This document shows, piece by piece, positions 1-13,045 of a stretch of 64,000 nucleotides of DNA. The stretch covers positions 43,229,026 to 43,293,025 of the forward strand of contig OY743176.1 of NCBI GenBank assembly GCA_963555705.1, given 5' to 3'. How positions within the stretch are numbered: the stretch's first letter is position 1; each line of letters opens with the position of its first letter. This stretch comes from Ligustrum vulgare. Lineage: Eukaryota; Streptophyta; Magnoliopsida; Lamiales; Oleaceae. Position numbers and translations under genes: made by a program. Under the pieces are notes generated by a model, which made no database searches, had not been told where the DNA came from, and saw only the letters and a list, made by a program, of their open reading frames with translations.

Positions 1-2547
1 ATGTATAAGATCTTTCAAGTGATGATAGTATGATATTTGATGTCCATCATAACATCATATGCATTCATGATCATTAAGCTTTTAAATAGAAAGTATGTTT
101 AAAGAAATGATCAATATACATGTTAGAGCATAAAATGAGATCATGTGCTTTCATGTTGAACAAATGAAGTATTTAGAAGTTTTAATTTCATGTACGCCAA
201 ATGTTGATATTGTTATAAGTTCTTACATGTAACACTTTTGTAAAACTTGAATGTAATACATTCATTCATGATACGTGATTTACTGTTCAAGCATGCACTT
301 AGGTTTAATAAGTATACCTAAAAATGTGCATATATACATAGGAATAGAACTCTAAGAGTTAAGTATTCACCAGTTTGGGATTCTAGATGCCCAAGGGAAT
401 CATTCCCACAGTTAAGGTCACGGAAGTGAATCAAATTTTGATTCTAGTGCTTCCAAAATTTATAAATAGTACATTAAGTTTTATTCTTAAGACTATCACG
501 AGATGAGATTTTTACATTTTCACAGTTTATGTCATGACAAGATTACGTGATAGTGACCTTTGTACTGTAATGGTACCAGATTTGCACCAAAAATGGTACC
601 GAAATTATGTTAAGTGCTCTGTGAATACTTACTCTTAAAGTAGGGGTCCAAAGTAAAATAAAGAAAGAAGGAAGGAAAGAAAGAAAGAAAGAAATTAAAC
701 ATGAGAAAAGTGAAAAATGTTTTTACTCATGCATTGCATTCTTACCATGAATATTATTTTAATTATTTGAATGTGATTATATGGCATTAAGTATTGTGAA
801 TGTGATGTAGGTTGATTATTAAGTAATAGCCTCTAAGTAATTATGACTTACATGGTCATCAATGGAAATAAGTATTATGAATATGATATAAAATGATTAT
901 TAAATCACAGATGTTAAGTGAATATGATCCTATTCACTTACATGGGAGAAGAAGATCAAAGTCAGAAAGTAAAGTGTATGATGTCTTATGGAATAACTGT
1001 ATTGATGGGTTATATGTTTTAAAATATGGTTCTTGAGGTTGTTCCTTTATAAGTTGAGAAATCTTGAATTCAAAGAGTCGATGAAAGAGATCTTAGGAGA
1101 TGTTGAGGCTAATTGATGAGGTATAAATTAGAAGATATTTAAAACAGAAAGTATGTTAAGTATTGACAAGAGAATATTGAGGATGATACATGTATTAATG
1201 ATTTTTATACACTTTATGTTGAAATAATCTCACATTACATTTATCAAGATTTATTCACTGGACCTTGTGATTCATAGTTGTTTTATGTCTCTTTTTATAG
1301 GCAATGAAGCATTTATTTCATGGATGTGTGGATTTCCAATGATGAATGTCGGCCGAGAATGAAGAGTATTTATTGGTAACCAAAAGTGAACAATGATTAA
1401 GCTTCGCTATAGTTTGAACTAATTTTGGAATGTAAATATTACTCTCTCTATATTTAAAAGTGAATTACTAGTTCAGGCTCAATTTTGAGATGTAAAGTAA
1501 ATGTTTATGAAAAGAAATGAGTCATTGTGTTTTAAAGTTCCACTTGAAGTTATTTTTGTAAATTATGAAATATTATTGATGACTCAATCACTATTAAAAT
1601 GTTAAATTCAAAGTAAGGAATATGATCCTAAATGTTTAATAGAGTAAAATCATTGTTTAGAACAATTAAAATGGTTCTAAACAAGTTTAGAAAGAGTTTT
1701 TGGTAAATGTATTAAATCTGCCCTGCTTCAAAAATTATGCTACTAGTAGCCGTCTGCAGCTATGTTTTCAGTTCAAAGGGAGGCTACTAGTATCCATCAA
1801 CAAATTCCTGGAAAAAAAAATTAGCCAAAATTTTGGGGTTGCAATAGTTATGTTTAGAATTCTAAGTCGACACAATTGGTATAACTGGTGTGTGTCTTTT
1901 ATTGTCTTGCTACTTAAAGAAATTAAAGCATGAATCTCTAATGCTCTCAAATATCGCTTCAAAATTTTAATGGTTATGGACGTTCTTGCAATGTGTATTA
2001 TTGTTATAGGCTGAACAATTAGATAAATGTGGAGATAAACATTGTACCTCCTATTTCAAATCTCAGATATCAAAATGTATAATTTTTATCACAAATTCTA
2101 TTTAAGTTCAATGTTTATTACCACAAACTCTGATGACGCATTGCAACTTTTGGATCAAACATTTCGTCATTCCAATCCTAGGCCAAGAAATTCTTCAAAA
2201 GAAATATGATTGAATGAGACATTTTCTTTATCCTCATCTATCTTTTGAAAAAATACACCTATCTGATTTTTGAGTCCTCTTCTTGACCATGGAGGCTTCA
2301 AACTTAAACTAAAAGTCTCATTTCCAAGTACAAAGAAAATATATTTTTTTTATGCTTATAATGGAACACGTTCATCTTCACCTACTTGAATAGATGGAAG
2401 AGACACTACTTAGCCCTTACAAGATGGATGATTTATCTTCCTTCTGGATTAATTATGGAAGGCTCTTCCTTTAGCTTTCAAGTACGAACTCCGAGTTCTC
2501 AACAAGAAAATTGACATATAATTTAGGATAGACAAAAATGGATAACA
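1..2547. other. Intergenic, no gene recognised
   Basis: AT-rich sequence with only short, frame-scattered ORFs (77 codons or fewer) and no recognisable protein motif. The + strand carries more G than C, as do the Tekay-type LTRs further along, so part of it may be decayed retroelement DNA. I could not find ends, repeats or a primer site to prove that. Confidence 0.6.
660..695. repeat. AAAG/AAGG microsatellite
   Basis: Imperfect GAAA/GAAG tetranucleotide tract of about 36 bp in intergenic DNA. Confidence 0.85.
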
Positions 2548-2575
2548 ACATTATTTTTATAGAACAGAGGGAGTA
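2548..2575. mobile_element. Possible Stowaway MITE end
   Basis: The run ending in CAGAGGGAGTA resembles the conserved terminal repeat of Stowaway (Tc1/mariner) MITEs, usually CTCCCTCCGT at one end and its complement at the other. No matching opposite end was found nearby, so this is at best a truncated copy. Confidence 0.3.
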
Positions 2576-2789
2576 TAATTTTCAGCAAAGACGTGAAGAA
2601 GAGATATCTAAACTAGAAACAAAAACATTTTGATTAAAATGCCCACATTCAACAAGTCTCGAGAATAAAAACAAAATCTCTCAAAATCACCCGTCAATTG
2701 GGCAAGTCGATTGAAACTCCTTAGTGGATTATTCGGGAGAGTTCTTAACAATATCATGGTGACCATGGTTCATGCCTGAAGGTATTATT

Positions 2790-3678
2790 ATGTGGTGTGA
2801 TAGTGGTGGAGTGTGGTGGAGTTGGGATGAGGTATGACAGGGTGAGTAAAATTGAAATTTGTAGCTCTTTTAGTTGATTTCATTCAAAATGACCATTTAA
2901 GCAGATATATATATAGGAAAAAGCACCACCCACCCACTTCCCCACCTCCCCACCCCCATCCACACCTCACCCACCACATGAAACCGCACACCTGTAAATC
3001 TCTGTAAAGTAATATAATTTTATATATAAAATCCCAACCACCCCATTCTCCCCTACTCCACCCATCTCTCCCCACCACACGTAAACTTAATCTCTGATTC
3101 ATTTTTTTTATTTATATACCCACAAAATCCCCAGTTATAAATCTATACACAAAAACATAAATTTGTATGTATTACTAAATATACATAATTTGGATTAGCT
3201 ATAGAGGTGGTGGTGATATTTGCTGGTGGTAGTGAAAGTGGTGATGATGGTAGTTAGGTGGCGATGCAAGTGGGTCTGGGAATTTGAGTTTTCTACATTG
3301 TGTGAAAAGTTTTTATATGGGTGGTGGTGCTATTGCGACTATTGTAGTGTTGTTCCGGTGGTGGGAGTGGTAGTGAAGTGGTGGACGTGAGGTATAGGTG
3401 TATAGCGGCTGTGACTAGATCTATTAATGATGTGACTATCTGTGACATATGATGCATTGATTGTGATAACTATAAGTATTTATGGCCAATTTTGTGTAAC
3501 GTGTGACTAAGTTCGTATGAGACTTAAATATTTGTGATCAGATTTGTTAAAATTGTTACTATCCGTGACTTGTAATATATTGACTGTGATTGGTTCTGTG
3601 AATACTATGACTATCTGTGATCTGTAATCATTGATTGTGTCTGAGTTTGCATGATCTATGACTATTTGTGACAAATTA
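2790..3678. repeat. GGTGG-rich block and TGTGAC degenerate array, left part
   Basis: A GGTGG/CCACC-rich block is followed from about 3420 by loosely repeated units built on TGTGACTATTTGTGAC with frequent CTGTAAT and ATTGATTGTGA words. The array continues at 6064 after an inserted solo LTR. The same type of array recurs at 50800-51520. No coding potential. Confidence 0.7.
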
Positions 3679-6063
3679 TGACACGACCCCATCTCGAATC
3701 ACCCTATGTGGACCCTAGACGTGGCGTGCGCCGATGATGAATGCCAGCTAGATACTGGACCCACCACCAAGGCTACTGAAACTTTTCAAATTCTATAAAA
3801 CTTCTCGTAATACCCCATGATTTAAAAAAAAAAAAAATTGACAGAGTTCCCTTTAAATATTGGATATAACCTCCCTGTAACAACAAATCCTCAAACAACC
3901 ACATGTAAAATACTGGGGATCCATATCCCTTCTCATCATCATATTAAAAGTCAAAAGAGCTTATGCCTGCCCATCTAGTTCTTACTACATATCATCCATT
4001 CCACTTAGATTTGATACATCAACAGATCATTCTAATCAACTAATTACTTGACAAAACAATAACTCGAGAGTGGACCGAGTTAAATATATATACATGGATC
4101 CCAAAAGAATGATGAAAACTAGAAACATAAAACTAAATGATCTTGTAGCTCTTTGGCAGGCTTTCCAACGTCCTCTCAAAACTCAAAAGTATCCTGGTAG
4201 GGAAAATGTTACAAAAATATGAGATTTTAACTCAGTGAGTGGAGTGTTTGAAAACTAGTCATACTTTTCTCGTTTATAATTCTTTATAAAATCACTATTT
4301 GTTTTGTAACTATAATTTTTTGATTGACATAAGAAAAGATTTTACTTATCTGAAAAGCACATCTAGCTGAAATGAGAATTTATAAATACTGAAACCATGG
4401 CATAAATTGAGATAATTGTCTGATAATACTAAAAATTCGTTGAACTGTAATGAGAAGCTGAAATATTTTTCTATGAATAAATATATCATACTGTACTGAA
4501 AAGAATCACATCAAAGTGTACCCAATGAATAACTTTACTCAAGTACAGAGTACTCTCGATGTACAAGGCAAAGCCATTCAAATCTGATAAGCTGATAATC
4601 TGATAAACTGTGTCATATGCGCATAGACTGCCCCAAAGGCTAAAGCACCCTAGTACACGGCCCAAAGCCTATATGTGCACAAGGGTGGGTCCCAAAGACC
4701 TCTGATAATCTGATAATATGGTCATACACTGTAGAAACAAATTCACATCAGTGCAGAGCAGGTAATATCACCTCGGTACTTTATGATGGTTTTTCACAAT
4801 AATAATTTACATGTAACAATTTCTTTTATAGAATAATGTACTAAATTTATAATTTGATTAACTTGAAATTTTAAAAGAAGAAGTCTAAAATCATGCTTCT
4901 AAACTTGTATGTGCGAAAAGTAATAATTTCTGTAACTTGTCCACTTAATTGAAAACATGAGTCGTATGGAAAATTTATGCCATTAAATATTAAAATTTAA
5001 CTTTAAGGAAATATAAGTTTCCCCACTCACAGAGATTGTGACTGAAACCTAATTTGGCTGATAGGCCTGGCCAATCTCCGTGTCGCCTCCTGAAAATTAA
5101 ATTAAAACCTTGGATCAACTCCAATAATTACAAATATTTAACAAATGCCCAAAATGAAATAACATCCTATACAATAACCACAAATTTCATACGCCTCCAA
5201 CATTACATCCAACCAACCTTCTCTTATGTGAAATATAGCTTCATTATAACTAATATCTCATTTATTTAACCAATACCTCAATGGAATGCTCATAGACACC
5301 AAAACCCCTTTTCAAGAAACTAGTAATGGACTAATTCTTCAACTTAATTACATGGGTAATTTAATCTCCCAATAAACATCACCAAATTAAGCATTTAAGC
5401 ATGAAATGATTTAACATAGGCTCCAATAACTTAATCTCGCCCATCTCATGAATTTAATCCACTATTATTACAAACCCTAGCATGTAACCACAATGTATTC
5501 AACCAAACTTAAATATTTAGCTCAATATCTTCAAGTGAACCATAAATCCATCCAAAAATCTAACATTTAACTCAAAAATCAAAACCCTAAAATCAACACC
5601 ATATCTCAAATAAATGGGTATTGCCTTACCTCTTGAAAGTGAAAATGAAGTCTTGAATGTTGAATGAAAATCCCCATTTTTCCTTCTCTTTTCTTTCTTC
5701 CTTTTTCTTTTCTTTTCTTTTTTTTTTTCCACCGTTTTTTTTTTCTTCCCTTCTGCCGAGCTCCTTCTCTAGTAAAGTGTATGTGTGAGTGGAGTGTGTT
5801 TGTAGTTGAATTGTTTGTCCCCTAATATGAATACATTGTAAAGTTTGATAGTAATTGCATGCTTGGTCCTTCATTTATCACTCCAATAAAATCCCAAATA
5901 TAAATGATAATAAGTTAAGTCCCTCAACTTATTACAAAATTTAAATGATCCTCAAAATATCCACTCATTTAAATTGGTCCCCACTTTGACTAAATTGGTC
6001 AAAAATAAATGTTGACTTGATAAAATAATTATTTAACTTGTAAAATTAAAGTGGGTTGTGACA
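3679..6063 (-). mobile_element. Solo LTR of a Ty3/gypsy (Tekay-like) element
   Basis: A 2,385-bp block begins TGACACGACC and ends GGGTTGTGACA, flanked on both sides by the 5-bp duplication AATTA (3674-3678 and 6064-6068). It interrupts the TGTGAC array. There is no internal region or second LTR, so it is a solo LTR left by LTR-LTR recombination. Read on the minus strand it aligns loosely with the LTRs at 24005, 30106 and 33224: the segment around 3838-3880 matches their GGTTGG...TCCAAT...TCTGTC block, and about 4200-4250 matches their ACTGAGCT...CATTTC block. C exceeds G on the plus strand, opposite to those elements, which fits the reversed orientation. The pyrimidine tract at 5690-5750 sits where the related LTRs have a CT-rich stretch. 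Confidence 0.85.
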
Positions 6064-6715
6064 AATTATGTGTTAAATATGACAAGATCTGCATGAGTTG
6101 TGATTGTTTGTGTTCTGTAATGCATTGATTGTGACAAGATATGTGTAAAGTGCGATTAATTGTGACCAATTCTGTGTTAAGAGTGATTAGGTCTTTCTAA
6201 GTCATGACTGTTTGTGATCATGGTCACATATTTCTTGTGGAACGAGTTGTGATTGTTTGTGATCTGTAATGCATTGATTGTGACTAGATATGTGTAAAGT
6301 GTGACTATTTGTGACCAATTATGTGTTAAGAGTGATTAGGTCTTTCTAAGCCATGACTGTTTATGACCATGGTCACATATTTCTTGTAGGATTCTTTCAA
6401 GTCTTGTAAAAGATCCATGTCTACACTCAACATCTCCTCCACTTAACCTCACCATACCCAGCCACAATCGACTCTATCCCAAACCACCACCACCACCATA
6501 GTGTCTCACAGCACCGTTGGAGATTGAAATGAGAAATGGAAATGATCTTGAAAATGTTTTAGGATGGACAGAGCAAGTGATTTGGTCGTGTGAACTATGA
6601 TTATTTGTGACCAAATCTGTGTTAAGTATAACCAGGTCTATATGAGCTATGACTATTTGTGACCTGGTTTGTCAATATTTGTGACTGTCCATAACAAATG
6701 TGATGGACTGGGTCA
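6064..6715. repeat. TGTGAC degenerate array, right part
   Basis: Continuation of the array cut by the solo LTR. A roughly 175-bp unit containing TGTGATCTGTAATGCATTG is seen twice (about 6090-6230 and 6245-6390), followed by CACCACCACCACC at about 6485 and more TGTGACC units to 6700. Confidence 0.7.
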
Positions 6716-7340
6716 AAAAATATTACGAATAAAATGAATGTACAACACCAAGAACACAAGATTTTAGGCCCAAAGGCCCCGAAGGTTCGGTGATTCAAAG
6801 AATCATTTAAACCCCCCCCCCCCGGTTGAGCAATCCATTTAGTTGGATTTACACTCAGATTCCACTAGGCATAAACAATAGTTCATAGCATTACAATCAA
6901 CTCCAAGAAAACGCTCAAAATCTCCCCCCAAATCGAAGCTCAATACTCGGTTGAGCACCAACCGAAATCACCAAGATAAAAAGTCTCCTTTACAAATAAT
7001 CACACCTATTGCAATCTATATAATCACCAAGAAAAGATTAAATGAAGAGGGAGCACTAGATTAATCGCACAAAGAGAATAAGTTCGAACCCTACGAGCCC
7101 TTGAAAATTGCCTTTGATTTTTAGAGCCAAGAGGAACTTGTCAATCTGTTTGTGTTATGTTGTGTAAATCGAAGGCTGTAGTTTCCTTTTAAGTAGAGCC
7201 CAAGTTCAGGAGCCCATGTATGCAGGTCAAATTCCCATTTTAAGCCCAAGTAAGAAAAAAAGTGTTTGGCTTTATAAAGTGAGTAGCACTTTTCAAGAAA
7301 ATGCATTGTTTTTTACCAGATATGCATGAACTGTGACTAT
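6716..7340. other. Intergenic, no gene recognised
   Basis: No ORF with recognisable similarity. It contains a 12-base C run at about 6814 and text reminiscent of a decayed LTR (AACACCAAGAACACAAG at about 6746), but no ends or duplications that would prove it. Confidence 0.5.
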
Positions 7341-7343
7341 TAA

Positions 7344-7502
7344 GACACTGTTTGGAAAATTGTTTAAAGCATGTTTTTAAACAACATTCTCCAAACCACT
7401 TTTGAACTACAAATATTTTCTCTCTCCACTTTTTAACCACATATTTTAGCTCAAAACATAAAAACCATATTTTTAAACACAAAACTTTCAACAAATAGAG
7501 CC
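7344..7502. mobile_element. Tourist/Harbinger-like MITE candidate
   Basis: A 159-bp AT-rich segment runs from GACACTGTTTGG to a roughly complementary AAATAGAGCC, flanked by TAA on both sides (7341-7343 and 7503-7505). It lacks ORFs and holds inverted AAACA/TGTTT text. The terminal repeats are imperfect, so the call is tentative. Confidence 0.45.
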
Positions 7503-7619
7503 TAAATTAATAGATCACAATTATCCTATTAATGGTCACAAATCTAGTGCTTCACAATTATCCCAAATTGTACTTAAAGTGAAGTGATCTGTGAAAACCG
7601 AAATTGATTTAGTCCCATT

Positions 7620-8030
7620 CACTACAAGAAAAAAAACATTAATAGAGACATCAACAGGGATGACTTTAATATCGTCTCTATTTCATGATCATATAGGGAT
7701 GACAGTGCGTATCTCATCCTTATTAACATACGTGAATTGGCAGTAATTTTACCATCTATATTTTCATAAATAGGGACAACAATATGTCATCCCTATAATA
7801 TCTTTAAGTAATAGGGACAACATAATTTCATCCATATAACATGTGTCGTCCCTATATAGGTAATAGGGACGATACATATCGGTCTCTATTTCATCGACAA
7901 TTAATAGGGAAGAATTTTTGTCGTGTCTATTAATTCTATATGATTTGGTGCCCTTTTTCTCCCGCCAAAGGATAGGGACAAAAAATATATCCTTTTGAGA
8001 CGAGTTTTGTCGTCCCAATAGACTTTCTTA
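7620..8030. repeat. CACTA left terminal and subterminal repeats
   Basis: After the CACTACAAGAAAAA terminus, the words TAGGGATGAC, TAGGGACAAC, TAGGGACGAT and the reverse GTCGTCCCTAT occur about ten times in both orientations. In En/Spm such subterminal repeats bind TNPA; the role here is inferred from position. Confidence 0.85.
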
Positions 8031-8687
8031 TAAACTTTCTGCACCAACTTCGCGAAACCAGTCTCATTTACATTTCTCTCACCCCTTATTCTCTCAAGTT
8101 TCAGTTCATAAATAACAAGGTATATTTGAAGATTTCTGGTATGTCTATTTTCCATATTATCATTTTATTTAACGTCTATTACACTGTAGCTTATTCTGTA
8201 CACATCATTGCACTTTTATAAAACTTAGAAAACCATTTGGAGATGATTTCGTAAATCACACACGTCCAGATGTTTGGCAGTTTGTGATTTATAAAATAGT
8301 ATTTGAATTGATCCATTTTTGGACAGTTTGACATTGATTTGTGAGTTACGAATTGTGTTATTATAATTATTTCTTGTTGTAGCATTTGTATTCGCTTGTA
8401 GATTTTAGTAGTATCTTCCTTTTATTCTCCGGGTGTGGACTATGTTTTAATATAGTGCTTGCACTTAGGAGAATATAGGGGAAATGCTGCCAAAATTTAA
8501 ATGTGAAACAGATGTGACGAAATGAAATGTTGACACAACTCGTAATTCGCAAAACAAAGTCGAATGGTTAGGGCCCTTACCTTAATTTAGTGTTGGAATG
8601 ATAAGATGTTAGGAAATTTTCACGTCACAAATATAATTATTTTAACATTTATTTTGTTTTGCAACTGCAAAAAAACTTGTCCGAAAA

Positions 8688-11600
8688 ATGGAAATAGATA
8701 AGAATTGGATCAAATTGAATAAGATACGTGAAAAGTCTAATGAGTTTTGGGATGGTATGAAAGCATTTGTAAACATGGAAATGCCACTAGCAAATGATAG
8801 GGGAAGGATTAGGTGTCCATGCAAAAGATGTATAAACATGAGGTGGCAATTAGTCGATGATGTTGAGGGACACATTTTCCGTCAAGGTTTCTAGGAAAGT
8901 TATGAGAGATGGATTTACCACGGGGAAAGTGAGAATGAGCTAGCGAATGTTCTAGAATGGAATGAAGGGATGGATGTGGGAGATGAGGTGGTGGATATTC
9001 TGAATGATGTAGCTGGTGATGAATCGACCACTAGATCTTCTGATGTCAATTACAATGAGCTGGACTGCATTCAGAATTGTTACTTGAAGTTTCTTCTTTC
9101 TCTTCTTTGAACTTTTTAACTAAATTGATGTATTTGAAGGTTACAAATAAGTGGACAAATGAGTTGATTGATGGACTATTAAATCTATTGAATTTTGCAT
9201 TTTTGAAAATCAATCTAGTGGCTCTCATTACAAAGCTAAGAAACTGATGTCCAAGTTGGGATTGGGATACAAATCTATTCATGTTTGCAAGAATGACCGT
9301 GCATTATTTTGGAAGGAGAATGCATCTAAAGAAACTTGTCCGAAATGTTTAAAAAGTCGTTGGATACAAAAGACAGAGAAGTCGTCTGGAAAGAACATGC
9401 CACATAAAATGTTGCGTTATTTTCCATTGACCCAAGACTGAAGCAATTATTTGCAACAACACATACCGCGAAAGAAATGAGGTGGCATAATATAGATTAC
9501 TCAAGTGATGAGGATCAGCTGAGGCATCCCGTAGATGGTAAGGCATGAAAGGACTTTGATAAAAACTACCCAGATGGTTGTGCATGAAAGAAGAGAATTT
9601 GATGTTAACCCTCCTGATCTCGGGCCCTCAATCACCAAGAAAGGTCTAGGATGTTTTTTTTGTGCCTAATAGTTGATGAGTTGAAGGAATTGTGGGGTAC
9701 TGGTGTCAATATACGTGATGCAGGAAGTAATAAAAGGTTATGTAGAATGCACGCATCACTTTTATGGACAGTTAGTGATTTCCTGCTAGAAGTAGTTTAT
9801 CAGGATAGAGCGGTCAGGGTTACAAAGCATGCCCTACATGCAATGAAGAGGCACCATCAATGCGCATCATTTGTAAAACTACTTATGTGGGTCATCAACG
9901 TTTCTTTCCAACAACTCACTGTTGGCGGAACTCGGAAGACACTTGACTTCAATAGGAAAAGCAATATGCAGGATCCTCCACGACGATTGACATGTATGGA
10001 CATATTGCGATAACTTAATCACACTCAACCGAGAATCCTAGGAAAACACCCGTGATATTACGGTGTCAAAAGGAAAAGAGCCTTGTCTAAACTTAACTGT
10101 AGTAAGAAGAGTATTTTTTACGAGTTTCCGTATTGGTCGACAAATGAATTGAAACATAATTTACATGTCATGCATTTGGAAAAGAACGTTTACGATAGCT
10201 TGATGATGTTGGGTGATCCTCATAAGTCTAAAGACATTGATAAGGAAAGACATGATTTGATGACATTACAAATTATACCAGAGTTGTAGTTGTATGAGGA
10301 CAGAGGAAAGTTGATGAAGCCTGTTGCGGAGTATACACTAACTGATGCAACACGTCAAAAGTTCTATAATTTTATCAATTCAACTAAATTTCCAGATGGT
10401 TTTGCATCAAACTTGTAAAAGAACATTGCCCAAAATGATAACCGAATTCTAGGTCTTAAATCACATGACTGCCATATCATCATGCAACGATTGTTTCCCA
10501 TTTCCTGCCGGGCGTTTCTAAACAAGAATATTTCCTCAATGCTTATTGAGCTTTGTACTTTTTTCAAAAGATTGTTTGCAAGGCCGATAAAGATTAGCGA
10601 CATGGTTAATGCTCAAGAACAGCTTGTACTTATCCTCTGCAAGCTTGAACAGATTTTTCCTCCTGCATTTTTTGATATTATGATTCACCTTGTGATCCAT
10701 GTACTTGAAGAGGCAGTATTGTGTGGTCCATTTTACATGAGGTGGATGTATCCTTTTGAAAGATATATAAATAAATTAAAGGCTTATGTGAGAAATCCAG
10801 GGAAGCTCGAGGGATCAATAGCTGAAGGTTAAGTGGTCGAAGAAGCATTGACCTTTTGTTCATGATATTTCGAAGATGTGGAGACAAGATTCAATTGACC
10901 AAATAGAAATGAGGACGTCAGCGTTCCAAAGAGTTAGCTATCTATTTTCAAATATCATTGTCGTCCGATTGGAAAGAAAATGCCAATATCCCTTCATTGT
11001 GATGTTCAATTTGAAGTTAAATTCTATATCCTGAACAACTGTCTTGAAATTGAGTCATATCTGAAGTGAGTGCACACACACACACACACACACATTTTGT
11101 ACACGAGGTGATTCATGCATTGATTTTTGTCAACAGTGAGCACAAGCAGGAGCTGTAGCTACGAGGAGAAACCAACATTAATCAATTGCACAAAAAGGAG
11201 TTTGCTGTTTGGTTTCATACAAAGGTGAATAAGTCTCACGTATTTTACTTAAAATAAATATATATTTACTTAAATTTACTAAATTTTCCTTCTAATAATA
11301 TAGATATTTGAATTGCGTGGATCTAACCCACGTAAAGTATCTGAAGTGCTACTATATTTAGCATCTCGGTCCAATTTTCTTACTCGTAGCCGGCGTGTGT
11401 GGTAAATAGTGTTCGATTTGTAATGCAAGATCTTGATACCAGATGACGAACATAGAACAGTGGCATAAGTGTGCCAGGTATTGGGGATCAAATATTTTAT
11501 GGCTAGTTGCAAGAGATATTGGAGCTTTCATATGTGAAGGACTACTCAGTTGTGGTGTTCAAGTGCAGATGGTTCAGGTCTGATGGAAATGGTAAGGCAA

Positions 11601-11917
11601 CTGACAATAAAATTACAAGCATTAACATCAGTAGAGAGGCATTCAAAGATGACCAATTCATTCTTGCTTCGCAAGCCAAACAAGTTTTCTATATTGAAGA
11701 TCCTTCACGTGGTCCAAATTGGCGAGTAGTACAAGAAGTTAATCACCGTAGTCCATTAGGGGATATGATGATGACTTCATTAATGAAGAGTTTGAAGATG
11801 ATCTTCAAGACAATGATACACTTGAAGTGTACGAGGACGTGGAACTAGATAAAGACAGTGAGTTAGACGACGAAGATGATCGAGGATCTTGTCAGAGTGA
11901 ATGTTTTGGGCTGTAAA
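8688..11917 (+). pseudogene. CACTA TNP2-like transposase, degenerate
   Basis: Fragments follow the domain order of plant CACTA transposases. At 8688-8894 is a transposase-associated N-terminal domain with RCPCKRCIN. At 9247-9441 and 9651-10013 are Transposase_21 pieces (SIHVCKNDRALFWKE, HKMLRYFPL, LIVDELKELWGTGV, ASLLWTVSDF). At 10083-10289 is FEFPYW-like text followed by HNLHVMHLEKNVYDSL. At 10482-10900 is a DUF4218 segment with CKLEQIFPPAFFDIM and MRWMYPFERYI. At 11150-11780 is a DUF4216 segment with FKCRWF and FILASQAKQVFYIEDP. Many in-frame stops and frame changes separate these pieces and no reading frame spans more than about 120 codons, so no functional protein is expected. The family role is catalysis of CACTA excision and insertion. 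Exon-intron structure was not resolved. Confidence 0.9.
11072..11093. repeat. (CA)n microsatellite
   Basis: Eleven CA dinucleotides between the DUF4218 and DUF4216 remnants of the transposase pseudogene, probably in a former intron. Confidence 0.9.
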
Positions 11918-11943
11918 TATTGTCGCTATAATTTTTATTTTTT

Positions 11944-11991
11944 ATAGGGACGACATGTCATCCCTATAGATTAAAATTGTCGTCCCTATAG
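11944..11991. promoter_or_regulatory. Internal cluster of CACTA subterminal motifs
   Basis: TATAGGGACGACATGTCATC and GTCGTCCCTATAG lie within 50 bp just after the end of the transposase remnant. They are the motif found at both element ends, and they stand where the second gene's promoter would be. A transposase-binding or autoregulatory site is inferred, not shown. Confidence 0.5.
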
Positions 11992-11993
11992 GT

Positions 11994-13045
11994 TTAGGAA
12001 TAAAAACCCCCAAAACACACCATTTCTCTCCATTTTCGCATTCCTCCATCTTTCCAACCTAGCAGTTCAGTCTTTCTTCATTTAAGCAACCATCTAGCAG
12101 ACTTTGGGTTCTCTTCCTAGGGCAAGTTGTTGTTTGCTTCGATTTATTATTATTATTATTTTTTTGTCGTTCGATGTCCAGTGTCCTTTTTTTTGTTCAA
12201 TTTTGGTTTCACGTTTTGGCTTATTTTTTTTTAGCAATCATCATACAACTATATCATAACCTTCATTCTCTCCATTTTTTTGTTTGATTTTGGGTTATCT
12301 TTTTGCTTATTTCCAGTAGATTTTTGGTCCGATTTGACAATCATCCAGCATATTTATTATTTTTTGGTTTGTTTCAAAGTGATTTTGGCTTATTTGGATC
12401 TGCAATTTCACCAAGAAAAGCTTTGTTTCAACTTCTCTCTTCGTAGTTTTGAGGTATTTTTTCTCATCTGGGTTTATTTCAATTTTATTTATTGAATTTT
12501 CTGTAGGTTGATTTTCTAAAGGAATGGTGATGTTAATTTATATTGAGACTTCTATGTGGTTTGTGCTTAAGAGTGGGAATCCACCATATGTCAGCAAGCG
12601 TATAATATATAACACTTACCCTTAAAAGTTGTGTCTAGAGCTTACACGAGCATAAAAAAATATAGCTCCCCAGATTTGGGATCTAATTTAATTTTGAAGC
12701 TTTTATCAAACTAGTTTCTCTGTGTGGATTGTAGAGTGATGACTAAGTTTTTTGTACATCTATAGTTATAGTCCTTTTGCATTTCTAGTTATGTTAATTA
12801 ATATCCTTGTGAAAATCATAAGAAAATTGATCAATAATAAGAATCAAAGGTTTCCTTATTTGTTCTTCTGTTCTCTGGAAATGTTCTCTGATGTAATATG
12901 AACTTAAAATTCATTTCATATCCTCAGCACTCAAATGATCTTTACAAGGAAAATAAGAAGTGAAATACAAAAAGCATTCTATTGATTTGTAGTTGTTTGA
13001 TTGGTTAAGAGAAGATCTTTAATTTCTGTTTGTGGCTTTAATTTC
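11994..13045. other. CACTA interior, no gene recognised
   Basis: T-rich text with TTA repeats at about 12150 and no supported ORF. By position it would be the leader or first intron of the second CACTA gene. Confidence 0.5.

Noticed and set aside
1700..1962. Overlapping ORFs of 77 and 64 codons on opposite strands
   Set aside because: Low-complexity AT-rich chance ORFs with no domain or codon signal.
5517..5874. Lys/Glu-rich minus-strand ORFs
   Set aside because: Translation of the polypyrimidine tract of the solo LTR.
9046..9585. Minus-strand ORFs over the CACTA transposase
   Set aside because: Shadows of the plus-strand transposase remnant, whose domain text is clear.
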